Origin: Lateolabrax maculatus
Lineage: Eukaryota > Chordata > Actinopteri > Acropomatiformes > Lateolabracidae
Assembly (NCBI GenBank): GCA_031216445.1
Contig: CM062204.1
Location: 16,365,001-16,429,000 of the forward strand
Length of the DNA stretch: 64,000 bases
Direction: 5' to 3'
Each line of letters opens with the position of its first letter. The stretch's first letter is position 1. Shown here one piece after another: positions 11,140 to 25,370 of the stretch. Both the position numbers and the translations under genes were made by a program. Under the pieces are notes generated by a model. The model saw nothing but the letters and a program-made list of their open reading frames with translations. It ran no database searches and was not told the DNA's origin.

Positions 11140-11519
11140 AGTGGTAGCTTGTGCAAAGTCCAGGGTTACTTGGAGTGTATGGTGTATGGCAACATGCAAC
11201 AAGTATGTCAACTATTTGTTCAGCTTTGCCTAAGCTGGCAAGAACATGCAGCTTAAGAACTAGATAAAGATATCCTAGTGAGCATTTGACATGAGTAATG
11301 AGTATGACTTGGCTCCATCCCCAGCCTCCCTGGTTGATACTGGCCTGATAATTGCTTATTTAAAGATGGGGTGGTTGGCCAGCAGCATGGTAAGACAGTA
11401 CTTGTGTGTTATAATGTCAGGGTGAGGAATCTCAGCTATTTGAGAATTCAGGTTAACGCTCGCATGTCTGCAATTCACCCACACTAATAGCTGAGCACAT
11501 GTTGATGTTGGTAAATGGT

Positions 11520-12020
11520 AGTGTTGTTCTAAAAACGCTCCATCTTCCTCCCTCTCCACCTCTTAGCTCTCACCCCTGTGCTGTGAATCACGGCCAGGGC
11601 GCGCTCCTTCCTCCGTCTCTGCCTCTATCAGTCACCCACTGCTCTCTGTGGCCATTTGTCACGTGGACTCGCGTTATAAAACTCACGGGATGAGTGGATG
11701 CTGAGCGGTGTGCGAGGGGCAATAGATCCTCCTCCCCTCGCTGTGTATTTCATCCATCACCCATCTCACCATTCATCCCCCCCACTGACACTCCCATTTA
11801 AACACACGCACAAACGCACCCATTTATCTTCCTCCACTCGCTCTCATATTCATCCAACCTGTCATCATCCATCCCGTCATCATCCATCCCTATCTCGGCC
11901 TCTCCCACTCCTCTCCTTCCTCCATCCCTCTGCACCACGAGGAGGCTGAACCATCCATTCATCCACACATCCACCTCCCCCACCCCTCCTCCTCCTCCTC
12001 CTCCCACTCTTCCTCAGTCA
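11520..12020. repeat. Pyrimidine-rich low-complexity tract
   Basis: A stretch dominated by CCATC, CTCC and TCC runs on the plus strand. Open frames through it (such as 11698-11949) are compositional and have no protein signature. Confidence 0.7.
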
Positions 12021-12125
12021 GAGAGGCCGAGCTGAGCGCCACACTCCTCCCCTGATTGCTGAGATCCCTCTGGAGACCAGCTCAGCATTACCGCTTCCAA
12101 GACCATAAAGAGGGACTGGCCGGCG

Positions 12126-12155
12126 TGCTGCTGCTGCTGCTGCTGCTGCTGCTGC
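12126..12155. repeat. (TGC)10 trinucleotide repeat
   Basis: Ten uninterrupted TGC units, the CAG/CTG class. They lie upstream of rab3d coding sequence and not inside a supported exon. Confidence 0.96.
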
Positions 12156-12544
12156 AAAACACTCAGCAAAACACCAATAACCACGCATGCGCCTACACAC
12201 GAGCATGCAAATGCGTACAAACCGCAAAAAGAAAGCAGTTTATTTCGCATAAACATGACATGACTTCGCAGCAGACGTCGACACCTGGTCCAAAGCGGGG
12301 ATGAAGTTAATGGGAATGGGGTGTGCAGGGTATTTGCTTGCACGAGGACACACGGGGCTCATGACACTTGTTGACACTTGAATTAACCTCATTACTTCTA
12401 CGCAAACCTGATCTGCTTCAAAAATATATAGATAAATAAATAGATAAAAGTTCACAGTTCCCCGACATGCGGGCTGCCACTGTGCAAACCACCTTCGTTT
12501 GCCTAACTGCCCTAACATACGGCAGCTCAGCTGACGCCACAGTG

Positions 12545-12800
12545 AGAGCTGTGTGTGCGAGCGTCGCTCACCGTGGATGCTGTCCGGGGGTCACGTCTCC
12601 CTCTCCGTCCTCCGCGCCGTCTTCCACCTCCAGCCGCGAGCCGCCGGTCGTGCGCTGCTGTCGGCCGCTCCTCTTCACGGCGCTCCGCTGCCGCGTCTCC
12701 AGCCCGTGCATGTGCCGGTCACCGGGACACCCACCGAGTAACCACAAGTCAAGTCGGCCGGAACATGTGCGCGGCGCTTCCGGCGGAGACCTTCAAAATA
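12545..12800 (-). promoter_or_regulatory. rab3d: CpG-rich promoter and non-coding first exon of rab3d (proposed)
   Basis: The block is dense in CpG (GCCGCCGGTCGTGCGC, GCGGCGCTTCCGGCGG), unlike its AT-rich surroundings. On the minus strand a clean donor (CCACG then GTGAGC) ends at 12572, so an exon from about 12572 up to about 12.79 kb would splice to the acceptor touching the rab3d ATG at 8825. An ETS-like CTTCCGG core sits near 12.78 kb. The link to rab3d is inferred from position and splice signals only. Confidence 0.55.
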
Positions 12801-13124
12801 AAACGAACGGAGTGATTTGTTTATGCAACTGTAGCGCAAGGTTGGGCTGTCGCTGCTTTAATCTGCATTGTGTGGGATTATTGCAATGTTTAGTACTATA
12901 TGGTGGCTGTTGCTTTTGATCCTCTGAGATTCTGTGAAGTTTTGATAGTATAACTAGTAGTATTTAACTTATATATAGACCTACTTTCTCCTTGCACTGT
13001 GTACCCTGTACAACACTCCGCTCCATATACTGGAACATTTAATTTTATTCTATTTTATTGTTGTATTGTATTTTATTGTATTTAAATATACCGGCTGCTA
13101 TGATGACCTAATTTGAATAAAGTA

Positions 13125-13160
13125 ATCTATCTATCTATCTATCTATCTGTCTATCTATCT
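13125..13160. repeat. (ATCT)n tetranucleotide repeat
   Basis: Nine units with one interruption (ATCTGTCT). Confidence 0.95.
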
Positions 13161-14593
13161 ACTATATGATTTTGTTGGTTTTATCAATTCATTTTTGAGT
13201 TCACTTTCGTCAGAAAATGCCCATTTTCAGAATGTTCTTTTTCTTAGAGCCCAATGTGACATTTTAAAATTGCTTGTTCTGATCAACATACCGTCCAAAA
13301 ACCATAAATATTAAATTTACAATGACAAAAACAAGCAGCAATGCGTTGTATTTAAGCAGCTGAAAACAACACATGCTGGGCATTTGGGCATTATAAATCA
13401 CTTCAACAATTCATCAACTGGACTATCAAAATTAAAATTAAAAAAATTGTTTCAGTAAAAGTAGTATGGTAGCCAACTACATTGACCATTTTAGATAATA
13501 ATTTGCTCGGCCAAACTTTAATTTGAAGGGTTAAATCAGCACATTTCCGGCATTATTCCGCCCCTCACTGGCCCATTGACGCAGCTTCAGTAGTAAACTC
13601 TGGTGTGCCCTGAATGGCGCAGGCGTTACGCACTGGTAACACAACCAAACTCATGACCTCTCAGTTAAATTGGTGACTTATATACCGTGGATAAAATACA
13701 GCAGCTGATTTGCAAAGTCTAACATTCCCATTTAGTATGCTGAAACTTAAAGATGTAAACTGCTGAAATATAATACTTCAGTCAGGCAAACCAGTTTTGG
13801 TCTATATATACAAGCATCAGCCTGACTGTTGAGCAATGCAGGGGAGTCATGCTCCCAGGCACATTAATCATGTCAAAACCTGATAAACCCGACTTGTGTT
13901 TGCAAACCTAAAAGGATTTTATTGTTAAGTATTAGAATAACAGCCTGCATTTGTGCTGTAAGGCCTTTTTGTGAATTTGAGAAAGAGTCGTGTTGGAGCA
14001 AGAGAAAAACTACAGCTGCAGGGCAATGATGAAACAGATCTGTCAAAACTGCAGGGTGAGAGAGTGTTTTTATTGGTGCTTGGCAACACATAGTCCCAAA
14101 AACCGCAGTAGCACACCCTTAACAATATACTGGATTTTACAGCCTGTGTAGTTTAGAATTATACACAAGGTGAACTGTGGATTGGTTTTGAATAAAGGCA
14201 TTAAACTCAAATTTCTAACTAGCCTAGACAATCCTTTTCGTTCTGAGGGGGAAAATGTATCGTGTAATGGATTATTGAATACATAATGATGATAAAGAAT
14301 ATTAATTCATTAATTTTATCACCTGAGGGTAGCTCAATGGAACTGTAATGTTGCATAATGTCAACCTGTAACACAATACAAAAAACATAAACTTGAATTA
14401 AAAAAAATAAAGAGGTAATTGTATTCTAAAGAACTGGACCAAATCTGTGTTGTGGATATTATCCTCATCTTAGCCCAAACAGTATTACTACAGGCCTTTG
14501 TTTTTGTAAATACAAGAAAAAAGTAAATCAAACAGGAACTCAACCTGGTAAATCACATGACACAGTGTCATTTTGAATAACACTGCTTCACTT

Positions 14594-14645
14594 TGATACA
14601 TATCTAAAATAAACTTCTTCTGATACATATCTAAAATAAACTTTC
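14594..14645 (+). repeat. 27-bp direct tandem duplication
   Basis: TGATACATATCTAAAATAAA plus a few following bases occurs twice in a row with almost no change. Confidence 0.9.
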
Positions 14646-14798
14646 ATAACCTTGTTCAGTAACATTGTAACTTTAACCTATTCTAAAGCTAGAAGTAACA
14701 AAGCCAAAGCTCAACATAATAAGAAAAGATAAAATTCTGTAGACATTTTGCCGAGCTGACTGAACACATTTTACATGCACACTTTCTACCTCAAAGGT

Positions 14799-15097
14799 TC
14801 ATCTACTTTCAATATTCATCACGGCTAATCCGTCACAGGCTTTAGTGGTAACGTTAGCAGGTTTGTGGTCACTTGAGCGGTGGTATCGGGTCGGATCATT
14901 GCGCACCCATAACCTGCGGAACTCCTTGATGAAGGGTCGCACCAGGTCTGGCTCCTCGGTGACGAGGACATTCTCCATGTTGCTCTGCACTGCCGTCAGC
15001 GTCCAGTTGAGGGAGCCGGTGATGAGCAGCCGGTTGTCCACCACCGCAAACTTGTGATGCATGTACACGGAGCCCACGTCGCACCGCACACAGATAC
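14799..15097 (-). CDS. pld6: pld6 last coding exon (HKD motif)
   Basis: The acceptor is CTCTGTAG. Encodes YMHHKFAVVDNRLLITGSLN and the C-terminal region, with a TGA stop at 14799-14801. Confidence 0.96.
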
Positions 15098-16627
15098 CTA
15101 CAGAGCAGAGGGTAGACAGGGACGAGGGTGGAGAACATTCTTCAATGCCTTAGAGATGTGTTGATCTCCTCAAGTATCTGCTATGTAATTCTGGGTTGTG
15201 CACAAAGAATATCAATGAGAAAATGTGTTCAAAAGTATGTAAAGATCATGAATGAATATTCCTGCCTAGTCCTAGGAACTTCTCTAAGATTGAAACACCA
15301 ACCCTAAATGATGTGCATTTACTCTTATTGTTGAGTCCTTTGTAGAGCACAGTCAGTTGGAGATGTCGGTCTAATTTAAAATCAATCGGACTCACCGTTT
15401 CAGGGGACCGGCCATTAAAAGTTTTCACTTTTTTAGCTGTTAATCAAAGCGCCACCATCTTGACGATTGGCATCATATTTTTGGTGCCCCCTATGGGTGG
15501 GGATTAATGTGCTTTGGTTGACTTGTTGAAGATATCTACCAAGATTTATTATGACTGGACAGGTGGTCATTGAGTTATAGCCACTTCCAGCTAAGCCGTG
15601 CTTTTTGCAAAGATATTTAGATTGATAGCTGCCTTTTTCAACCAATCTTGCTCATTTATAATGTGTTAATGTGTTGATACAGTCAAAATTCAAGAAACTC
15701 TATTCATATTACTTTATTTCACATTATGCAAATGAGCAAAAAATCATCACAGAGGACTTTTATGGTCCCAGAGGCTCTTTTGTAGAGCACATTGAGTTGG
15801 ACTTGTGTGTCAAATTCCAAGTCGATTGGACTTACAGTGTGAGGAGCACTGCCTTTCCGAAATTGCATTTTTGGGCCTTAATTACAGCGCCACCATTTGG
15901 CAGATTGCGTTCAGGTTTCTTGGGAAGCATTTGCACATGGTTTCCAATTATTGTGTCAAGTTTCATGTTTCTAGCTCATTCCAGCTCATGGCAATTTGAG
16001 CCGTGGCATAAGACAACAAATAATAATAATAATAAACCAACACAAAAACCCCTTCGGGGTTTGAACCCTTTTTGTAACCCCTTTTTCAAAGGTTTCATAC
16101 AGAAACTGTTTATCTTAAGTTGCGTAGATTGGAAACAATCTTAGACAGAAGCATTACTTTGGTAGGGTATTTGATTTCAGTTTTCCTCACACTGTAGACT
16201 AGTAATTTTTAGGTTGGAGATGGATTACACATGCAAGTTCTCTCTTGAAAGGTTAAGTGCATGCCCCTTGTGAAAAACAATTACCAGAAATGTGTTTTAA
16301 AGAGTCAGTTTTCTGAGCATTTCCTTTTCAAGTGTCCCCTTTGACACTCCTAATCGTTCTGTGTAAACGCATTTTTGGCTTTTTAAAATATTTTCTGCTC
16401 AAAGTGAAGGGAGAATGAAACAATGGGAGCGGGTAAATGCGTGCATCAGTGAATATCTCCCTTATGAGGTAAACTAAGCCAAAGCAGCACTTGGTTTAGG
16501 TGCCAGTCACATTCAGCTATTTGAAGATGAAAGTTCCTGCAGACAATTACAAAATATAACAGATACAGCATGAAAAGAGGAGCTGATTGTCCCTTGCGCC
16601 AAAGTGGTTCTTTCAAGGTTTGCAGTC

Positions 16628-16672
<45 letters not shown>

Positions 16673-18082
16673 AGAAACACTTTGCCTAATGAAATTTGCT
16701 GTCTGGTTGCCAATTTCTTACTTACTTAATTCTTACTTAACCATATGCAGCGGCAGTAATATATTAAATGCAGAGGGCCTAGAGAGAAAGTGAGATGGTG
16801 CAAGTCTGACACGTGATACAAAATCTTTCAGAGCTTTCAGAGCATGATTACTCTGACTCATAGGAGGGCTTGTGGTGGCAACTTCCATTCACCCAGACAG
16901 TTCCTATTATCTCTCCATTCACCACCATGGAACCCCGAGAGACTTTACTGATAATGACACTGGTAGTCTGGGAACAGAGTGAGCACCTTCTGTTGAGTAA
17001 GACTCGAGTCATCCTTCCCATATTTTAAGTTGAATTTGTCCATGACAATGACCCCACAGAGGTTGGTGTGACTTTTTTAAACAAAGAATATCTATATAAG
17101 GGCTAAATATGACCCCCTGGGCCTGTATTTGTGATTCTTCTTTTGTATATGGGTGTCATTTGTTAATTTGTCACACTGTTAAAGTCACACAGCTAGAAGA
17201 CGCATACTTTACTTCACATCTGTTAACCTCACCGGCCTTGCGAAGGACCCCTATCTGGGAGCCAGTGATTTCGGCGTAGTCCTTGTCAGTGAGGACTTGG
17301 ATGGCGACGCCCCGGTTGTTCAGCGCTAGCACAGCCCTGCTCAGGTCCATGTTGGAAAAAGCAAAGACACACAAGTCCAGAGAGGAGGAAGCAGACAGGA
17401 TGCGGTGGAGAAGACGGGAGAAAGAGGTTTCTACACCATGAGGCAAGGAGCAGAAACAGGAACTGGAAGAGCAGAAAACAAGAGGCAATTAGAGTAAGCC
17501 TACCTATTGTATCATCTGCTGATCTTCCATAGCGTATACTAAATATCCTACAAGCAGTTTTCTGTTTATATATTCCACCTCTCTCGCACGTAGGCCTGCA
17601 ACTGAGGAAACCAACTGTCAGGTTGCAATACCTCTCGACAAATGCTGTCAGTTGTGAACAGTTTTCAAGCTGGTAAAAATGCTAATAACCCCGGTGGATA
17701 AAAGAATACTACTGTTAAGTGAATTGATGGGGATGAGGAATGGTAATTGCACTGACTAAATCCACTCACTGGAAGCACCTAGGGGCTGTGAAGTGAAGTG
17801 AAGTGTGAAGTTTTTGCATTGGGGGCCATTATCACAACAAACTTGACAGCGACACAGAGGAAAATCATACACAGCTTCCTATTAGTCAATACAGCAATTA
17901 TGTTTCACGTACTACGGTGAAGAGGGAGTGAAGATGTGCTCCACACAGCCCATCTCTGAGGGAAAGAAGAGGACCTCGTTGAGGATTTTCCGAGGCCTGA
18001 GGCGCCGGAGGAGCAAGCCAAACAGCTCCAGACTGACAGAGAGGGCCACCACACCGAGGCCGACCACCTTCACTGACCACAT
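14799..18082 (-). CDS. pld6: Mitochondrial cardiolipin hydrolase / piRNA endonuclease (PLD6, Zucchini family)
   Basis: Three exons (17916-18082, 17233-17462, 14799-15097) splice to a 231-residue protein. Residues 4-26 form a hydrophobic N-terminal anchor, expected to insert in the outer mitochondrial membrane. Next comes a cysteine/histidine set (C46, C58, C60, H64) that matches the C3H zinc motif of the family. The catalytic HKD motif is intact (HHKFAVVD, then GSLNWT), preceded by GSQIGVLRKAG. A single HKD means it works as a dimer. Family members hydrolyse cardiolipin to phosphatidic acid, or cut piRNA precursors in the germline. Human PLD6 has 252 residues; this one has a shorter middle loop and a different tail. 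It lies head to head with elof1. The ATG at 18082 is chosen because it begins directly before the anchor. Confidence 0.95.
15330..16080 (+). repeat. Dispersed teleost repeat with duplicated module and AAT tail
   Basis: Two related modules share TTTGTAGAGCACA, then a GT-rich TTGGA context, CGATTGGACTTAC-like text and AGCGCCACCAT (15335-15600 and 15778-16010). The 3' end is (AAT)n followed by the perfect hairpin AAACCCCTTCGGGGTTT near 16057-16073. I recognise this from many fish genomes. It has no coding capacity. Confidence 0.65.
16629..16670. repeat. (CA)n microsatellite
   Basis: Twenty-one AC units. Confidence 0.97.
17233..17462 (-). CDS. pld6: pld6 coding exon 2
   Basis: Encodes the CFCSLPHG zinc-ligand stretch, the SLDLCVFAFS strand, and GSQIGVLRKAG. 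The acceptor is CTTCCAG and the donor GTGAGG. Confidence 0.95.
17463..17915 (-). other. pld6 intron 1
   Basis: A 453-base intron with a short AGTGAAGTGAAGTG direct repeat. Nothing else was recognised. Confidence 0.85.
17916..18082 (-). CDS. pld6: pld6 coding exon 1
   Basis: Fifty-five codons plus two bases. Encodes MWSVKVVGLGVVALSVSLEL, an arginine-rich stop-transfer stretch, and VLFFPSEMGC. The donor is GTAGTA. Confidence 0.9.
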
Positions 18083-18668
18083 CGCTGACCTTTACTCCTT
18101 TTTTTTATAGACAAAAACAAAACAAAAAAACTGAAACGAGAAAATAATCAGCAGATCAGTCAACAATGAAAAGAACTCTGATTATTTGGAGCTCTGATGT
18201 CATGTACATCAAACACAGAACATCTATAACTCTGCATTAAACCTCTATGAATGTTGACATAATCATGTCTGACACAATACACCTATATTGTATGTTACTA
18301 TACGAAGTTTTAACCATTTAGCAACATATATGATTTATTTTCTTTCTTTTCTAAAATCAGTTATTCACTTTCTTTAGTGGTTTAACTAGTGCTGAGCAGA
18401 ACAGCTCACGTATAAATGGTTAACCACGCTGACCAAACGTGACAAAAACTACATTTAGTTAAACCGACAGTGCTGAACGAGTTCTCTGCGTCTACCAGGA
18501 CACGCTGCAAGGTGTCAGTGACTTGTAAACGTCGTGACACCGAACCACTAAGGGAAGAAGACGACATTTCGAGCCAAGTCAGTTATCCCCTTCACACTTG
18601 AAGGGGGTAACTACGTGCTGGAGGGCATGTCACGACATGAACACCTGAGAGCTGCTGCTGCTCCTCAC
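18083..18668 (-). other. pld6 5' UTR intron (proposed)
   Basis: Lies between the ATG exon and a proposed non-coding exon whose donor (CTCAG then GTGAGG) ends at 18669. It contains a partial hAT-like miniature element near 18130-18195 (AAAATAATCAGCAGATCAG, then GATTATTTGGAGCTC). The exact acceptor is not certain. Confidence 0.5.
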
Positions 18669-18888
18669 CTGAGAGCTTCTGTCGCCACCGCGCGGGAAGA
18701 CGCGCCGTGTCAGCCAGAACGCCGCTGCGTCACTTCCGGTCGGCTCAACTGACGCGCTAGAGAGCCAATGAGCGGCCGCGAAGCTCACACGCTCTCCTCC
18801 AATCAGTTAACGCGAACAGCTGCCGGTGCCGGGTCCTGCGGGAGCCTCTTCCTCATAACAGCAACGTGTAATTTTTCTACGAGCAAAG
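18669..18888. promoter_or_regulatory. Bidirectional promoter of pld6 and elof1
   Basis: A compact CpG-rich block (for example GCGGCCGCG at 18772) lies between two divergent genes. It has an ETS-like CACTTCCGG (18731) and two CCAAT boxes (18765-18769 and 18799-18803). On the minus side a likely non-coding pld6 exon ends with its donor at 18669/18668. On the plus side a likely elof1 exon ends at 18888 with the donor GTAATC. No TATA box is obvious. Such sites are common in divergent housekeeping promoters. Confidence 0.65.
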
Positions 18889-19306
18889 GTAATCAAGATT
18901 AAAGTTTTTGTTTTTTGTTTTTGTTTTTTTTTTTACTGGGTAACGTTTAACAACCACGACACGTTTAGAAGCTGCAGGTAGTCGAGGCACAGTCAAAGAT
19001 GTTTCCGCAACAGGTCAACAGAGTCTGTTTGAGTTTGTGTTTTCATCGAGAGGCGATTTATGTTGAAACTGGAGACCAACAACATGGTAGCGTTAGGCTG
19101 CTAACTTTGGTAGCTAACAGTATGGTGCGGCAGCTGCTGGCCGGAGTTGTTTACCATCATCAAGTGTTTTCGCATATCTTCTCTCTGGTGGTATTCACCC
19201 ATCGCACGTGTTCTCCTTGTTGAAGCTGCCTGTTTTTTTTTGTTTGTTTTTTTCTCTCTCTCTCTTTTGTCTGTCTCTCGCGCAGAGTTGATTCAGTTTG
19301 TGTGCA

Positions 19307-21576
<2,270 letters not shown>

Positions 21577-22850
21577 CCCTCGTGGAGCTGGATGTCATTC
21601 AGGGATGGGAAGAAGATGAGGACGTGTTTGGTGGTCCTGGGCCCATTAGGATTAAGCTCGTCAAAGGACGTTCATGAAGCTTTAATTATTCACAGTTTTC
21701 CATATGGTCACTTGAGATTTACAGCCATGTGAACAGCAGTCTCACTTATGAGGTCTTCAGCACAAAGTGGCTCAGAAGCGTTCCTGTTCTCTGACTTTCT
21801 CCCCTTTCTGTTTAAGCCACAACTCTTAATTTTGACTGTTGAGATCGATTACATAATTTGTTTTTTGCAGTGTACCCCGATTTGTCCTCACACATTGGGC
21901 AGGGCTTTCTGTTTTCAATATTTATTTTTTTATGTTTTGTGTTTTTTTTTTTTTTTTATTTTGAATGGTTCTCAAAGATCCTTTAGATGAAGTGTAGACA
22001 AGCCTTTAAATAGTAGTTGTTGAAGATTACGAATAAATGTGTCCTGCTTTATTTTGTTTTTACCTGTTAGATATTGTTAGCTGCATTCATTTAATTTTTA
22101 CAAGAGCCCTGTAGTGTAAGAGAATGGGCTCCCATCTTGGCATTTTAATGTGAAATCAATAGAAGGTGAAATCTTTTTGGTTAGCATGATCAGAAAGAGG
22201 CATGTGGATCTTGACATAAACAGTTTGAAAACAGGGAACAGTGAGTTGTGCATTTAAAAGTTAAAAATATTAAGTTTTTCCACACACTCATTCTCCTATC
22301 ATACACTAGCAGCAGGACCTAATTGGAGAAGACAATATCCAGGTAGGCTGCACTGCCAGACTTTATAATGCGTAGGTAAGAGTGAACTTCTTTGGTTATA
22401 TATTAACACAGTTCAGGCATGATGTTACGGGTCGTGTTCACAGTTATAATTACCCACAACTCTCCTCATCCTCATAAATACAGTTGTGTCACAACATTAG
22501 GTCATTCAACTGGAAAAAGGAATGAAAATGTATTAGTTTTATGCTTCGCTGCTAAGTTCAAAAGTTTTGAAATTTTCTTAAATCACTTAGTTTTTCAGTT
22601 GATGGTCTGTTTTTTAGCTTACATGTTGAAGAAATAAACAAGTACAAATGATGAATTTGTTAAGCGCATATGTACAGAATAGTGTGATCTTTTCCTAAAA
22701 TCAAGCGTTAATACTGGGTGTTTATTTTCCTATGCAACAGCCATCAGTGTTGAATAGCATACAAGCAAGCAGTTTTTTAAACATATGAATGTATGCATTT
22801 GATAAGTGTGATCTTGGAAATAAAGGAGCAATAATACTTGATACCAATAA
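21577..22850 (+). other. elof1: elof1 3' UTR region
   Basis: Non-coding sequence after the stop. AATAAA signals occur at 22032-22037 and 22819-22824. The first is the likelier poly(A) signal for a transcript of this size, but no signal is confirmed. Confidence 0.5.
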
Positions 22851-24799
22851 GTGTTGGTGGACTTTAATTTTATTGTATAATGAAGTAAATGTACCAAATT
22901 TTTTATAGCATGATAGAGTAGATGCCTAATTTGTTACACAGAATTTCGTTTGAACCAGTGAGCAAAAGATTTAAAAACCTGTTTTATTCTTTCCTTATTT
23001 TGTGATCAAGATGTGGTTGTGTGACCTTGATTTGGTTTAGTTCAGTGTAATTGTCTTATTTATATTAATCAGTTTTTCAAATGAGGGAATAGGAAACACA
23101 GCATAGTGATAAGATCTTACAAGGCATGCACATGCTGTACCCCACTGAGCACCACCAGCTGGTGACAAATGGTTGGACAACCTCAGAATTACAGTTGGGA
23201 TTTAGATAAACTGTCAAAGAAACTGAGATTTAATAAAGACAGTCATTATCCACAAATACTTTTCCAAGTGTCAGTACTGGGATAATAAGCATAAATTACT
23301 GTACCTTTGACTTGTGTTCAGTAATATATGGATTAATAATATGGATTTAATAGTAAAAGTTGAATGAGGTGAAAGAACAGACCCAACTTCCAAATGTGAG
23401 TTTTTATTTGATTTTGTACTATTCCAGTGTTTCAGTTTTGATTCATCATTATACACAGGTGCAGTCAGCCATGAAAAATATGCTTTTTTTTTTTAATTCA
23501 AAGAAAACCTTACAATGGGATACCCTCAGCTAGTGAATGGATGGAGAACCGCCACAAACACATTTTAATAATTACAGCACTTAAATTCAAAGGTGTCAAA
23601 GGCACTGACAGTGCCACTTTCAGAGTAACATGTCTCTGTGCACAGCTCCTCATCCACTGTCCGGTGGCATCTGTGACCGTGACACATTTTCAGGAGTCTA
23701 GTATCCATTCATCCCCACAGAGCACAGGATGTAGCAGATCACAAATGAAAGAAGACACAGTGTAGCAAGGCGGTGCACCAGGCAGGGCTGAGTGATAATA
23801 GATGAGATGTGGAGTGCCTGCCTGGGCTTTCCACCCAGGAACAGTGTCCGTGCATGCGCGCACTGCACTGTGTATTGTGTTTGATGATGGACCCCAGCTG
23901 GAGAGGTATTGCCGACGCCTTATGAAACATGCTGGAGGATGATTACAATGGAGAATGATTATCACTTAGTCCCTCATCTGTCTCTGCACATACCCTCCCA
24001 CTCCCTCCCCCTCTCTTCTATTTCTCGCTCCTTCTTTCTCCTCTCCCATTCAGCACGCGAGGTCAAGTGTCACTCCGTCTCCGTTGTCAAGGCTGCCAAT
24101 CACCCACACAGTGAGTGCAAGGCAACTGTTGCCAGGGAAACAGAGCGATTCGGTTGCTAGGCACCTGGAGCTGTGCTCACAATAGTCATTTTGTTGCTTA
24201 GAAGCGCACACACATGCATACACAAATACACACAAAACCACAGAAACGGCTTTGCCAATCAAGTTTACACAACGTCAGTGTGAAATTTGTATAAAATATA
24301 ATTACATACCGTGCTAATAAATAAGAGATTTGCTTACGCAGTAGTAAGAAATCATGGAATACTAAATGATAGAAGTGTAATTTATCATGGGCAACAGATG
24401 CTAATATACTGCTGAATTTGCAATGAAAAGTTGATTTTCTGATTTATAATACTTTGCAATAATGCTAATGTACCAAAAATGTAATTCAGGACGTTTTATT
24501 CCAACACCTTTGCTACCTGATTAATCAGCATGCCCTGACATCCAAGAATTCTTCAGACACACACCTCAACTTGATCAATAAAATACATAAACATCCATCA
24601 TTCTGATTAAAAATAGTTACCTATATAATCAATCAATCCCTTATTTCCCCACTGGCACATGGACCCAGTGAACCTAGCTGCAATGTGTGTGCATTCATAT
24701 ATATGGGGGTCTATCTGTAGGCTTGTTGTCATAAGATCCATCAATCCCCTATTTCCCTACTGGCATGTAGATCATGCAGACACTCATGCAGTTTATATA

Positions 24800-24802
24800 T
24801 GT

Positions 24803-24852
<50 letters not shown>
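24800..24852. repeat. (TG)n microsatellite
   Basis: About 26 TG units with one TATG interruption near the start. Confidence 0.96.
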
Positions 24853-24854
<2 letters not shown>

Positions 24855-25297
24855 GTCTGAGTCTCCATCATGACAACCAGTCAGCTGAGCCGAATGCTGA
24901 AATGTCAGCAACGGGTGCATGTCTTGACATGTCCTCATGTGTTACTGTCTCCTGTTGCTGCTACAGGCATCAAACTCTCACACATTTATAGCACGAGTCG
25001 GGAGTGAAAAATAGAAGTGCACGAGTAGTTGGTAGTGCGGTGGGATGATGGTTATGCACGTCGGAGGACCCACACAGAGCCATTTTTGGGACCAATTTTG
25101 CAAACTTCCAATTTCTGTTCAGTGTGAGGAAAATGTTTGGTGCAGAGTGTGAAGGGCTGTGAAAGACACTCATCAACTGATAAGATTATAGGCTCACTTG
25201 TGTGCACGACTGACTGACAAGGGTATGTAATCAAGAAGGTTTGGAATTAACATCTGAGTCTGAAGACTTTTGTGTTAAGCTCCCTGAACTAATGCTC

Positions 25298-25370
25298 GGG
25301 GGTTTAGCTCAGTGGCATGGTGCAAGTCTTCCCACCAGCGCCTCTGCAGGAGAGGCTGAATCTGGCCAGC
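25298..25370 (+). pseudogene. tRNA-like sequence (tRNA pseudogene or SINE head)
   Basis: GGGGGTTTAGCTCAGTGGCATGG resembles the acceptor/D-arm of a tRNA with an A box (TTAGCTCAGTGG). About 46 bases later GGCTGAATCTGG resembles a degenerate B box. The anticodon arm is not well formed and the 3' acceptor strand does not pair, so it is not a working tRNA gene. Confidence 0.4.

Larger units (their letters stand above)
8826..12571 (-). other. rab3d first intron (5' UTR intron), repeat rich
   Basis: This is the interval between the ATG-bearing exon and the proposed non-coding first exon. It contains a hAT-type miniature element at 8954-9314, a diverged relative near 10040-10283, two long inverted arms (9412-9833 and 10721-11139), a pyrimidine-rich tract at 11.52-12.02 kb and a TGC repeat at 12126-12155. 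No coding exon is seen. Confidence 0.6.
12801..14798. other. Intergenic region between rab3d promoter and pld6 3' end
   Basis: AT-rich sequence with an ATCT microsatellite at 13125-13160 and a 27-bp direct duplication at 14594-14645. Part of it near 14.8 kb must be pld6 3' UTR. No gene was seen. Confidence 0.7.
15098..17232 (-). other. pld6 intron 2
   Basis: A 2.1-kb intron holding a dispersed teleost repeat (about 15330-16080) and a CA microsatellite (16629-16670). No other exon was seen. Confidence 0.85.

Noticed and set aside
12467..12919. A 150-residue plus-strand frame in the CpG-rich block
   Set aside because: GC-rich sequence gives long frames by chance. No domain is visible, and the minus-strand donor fits a non-coding exon better.
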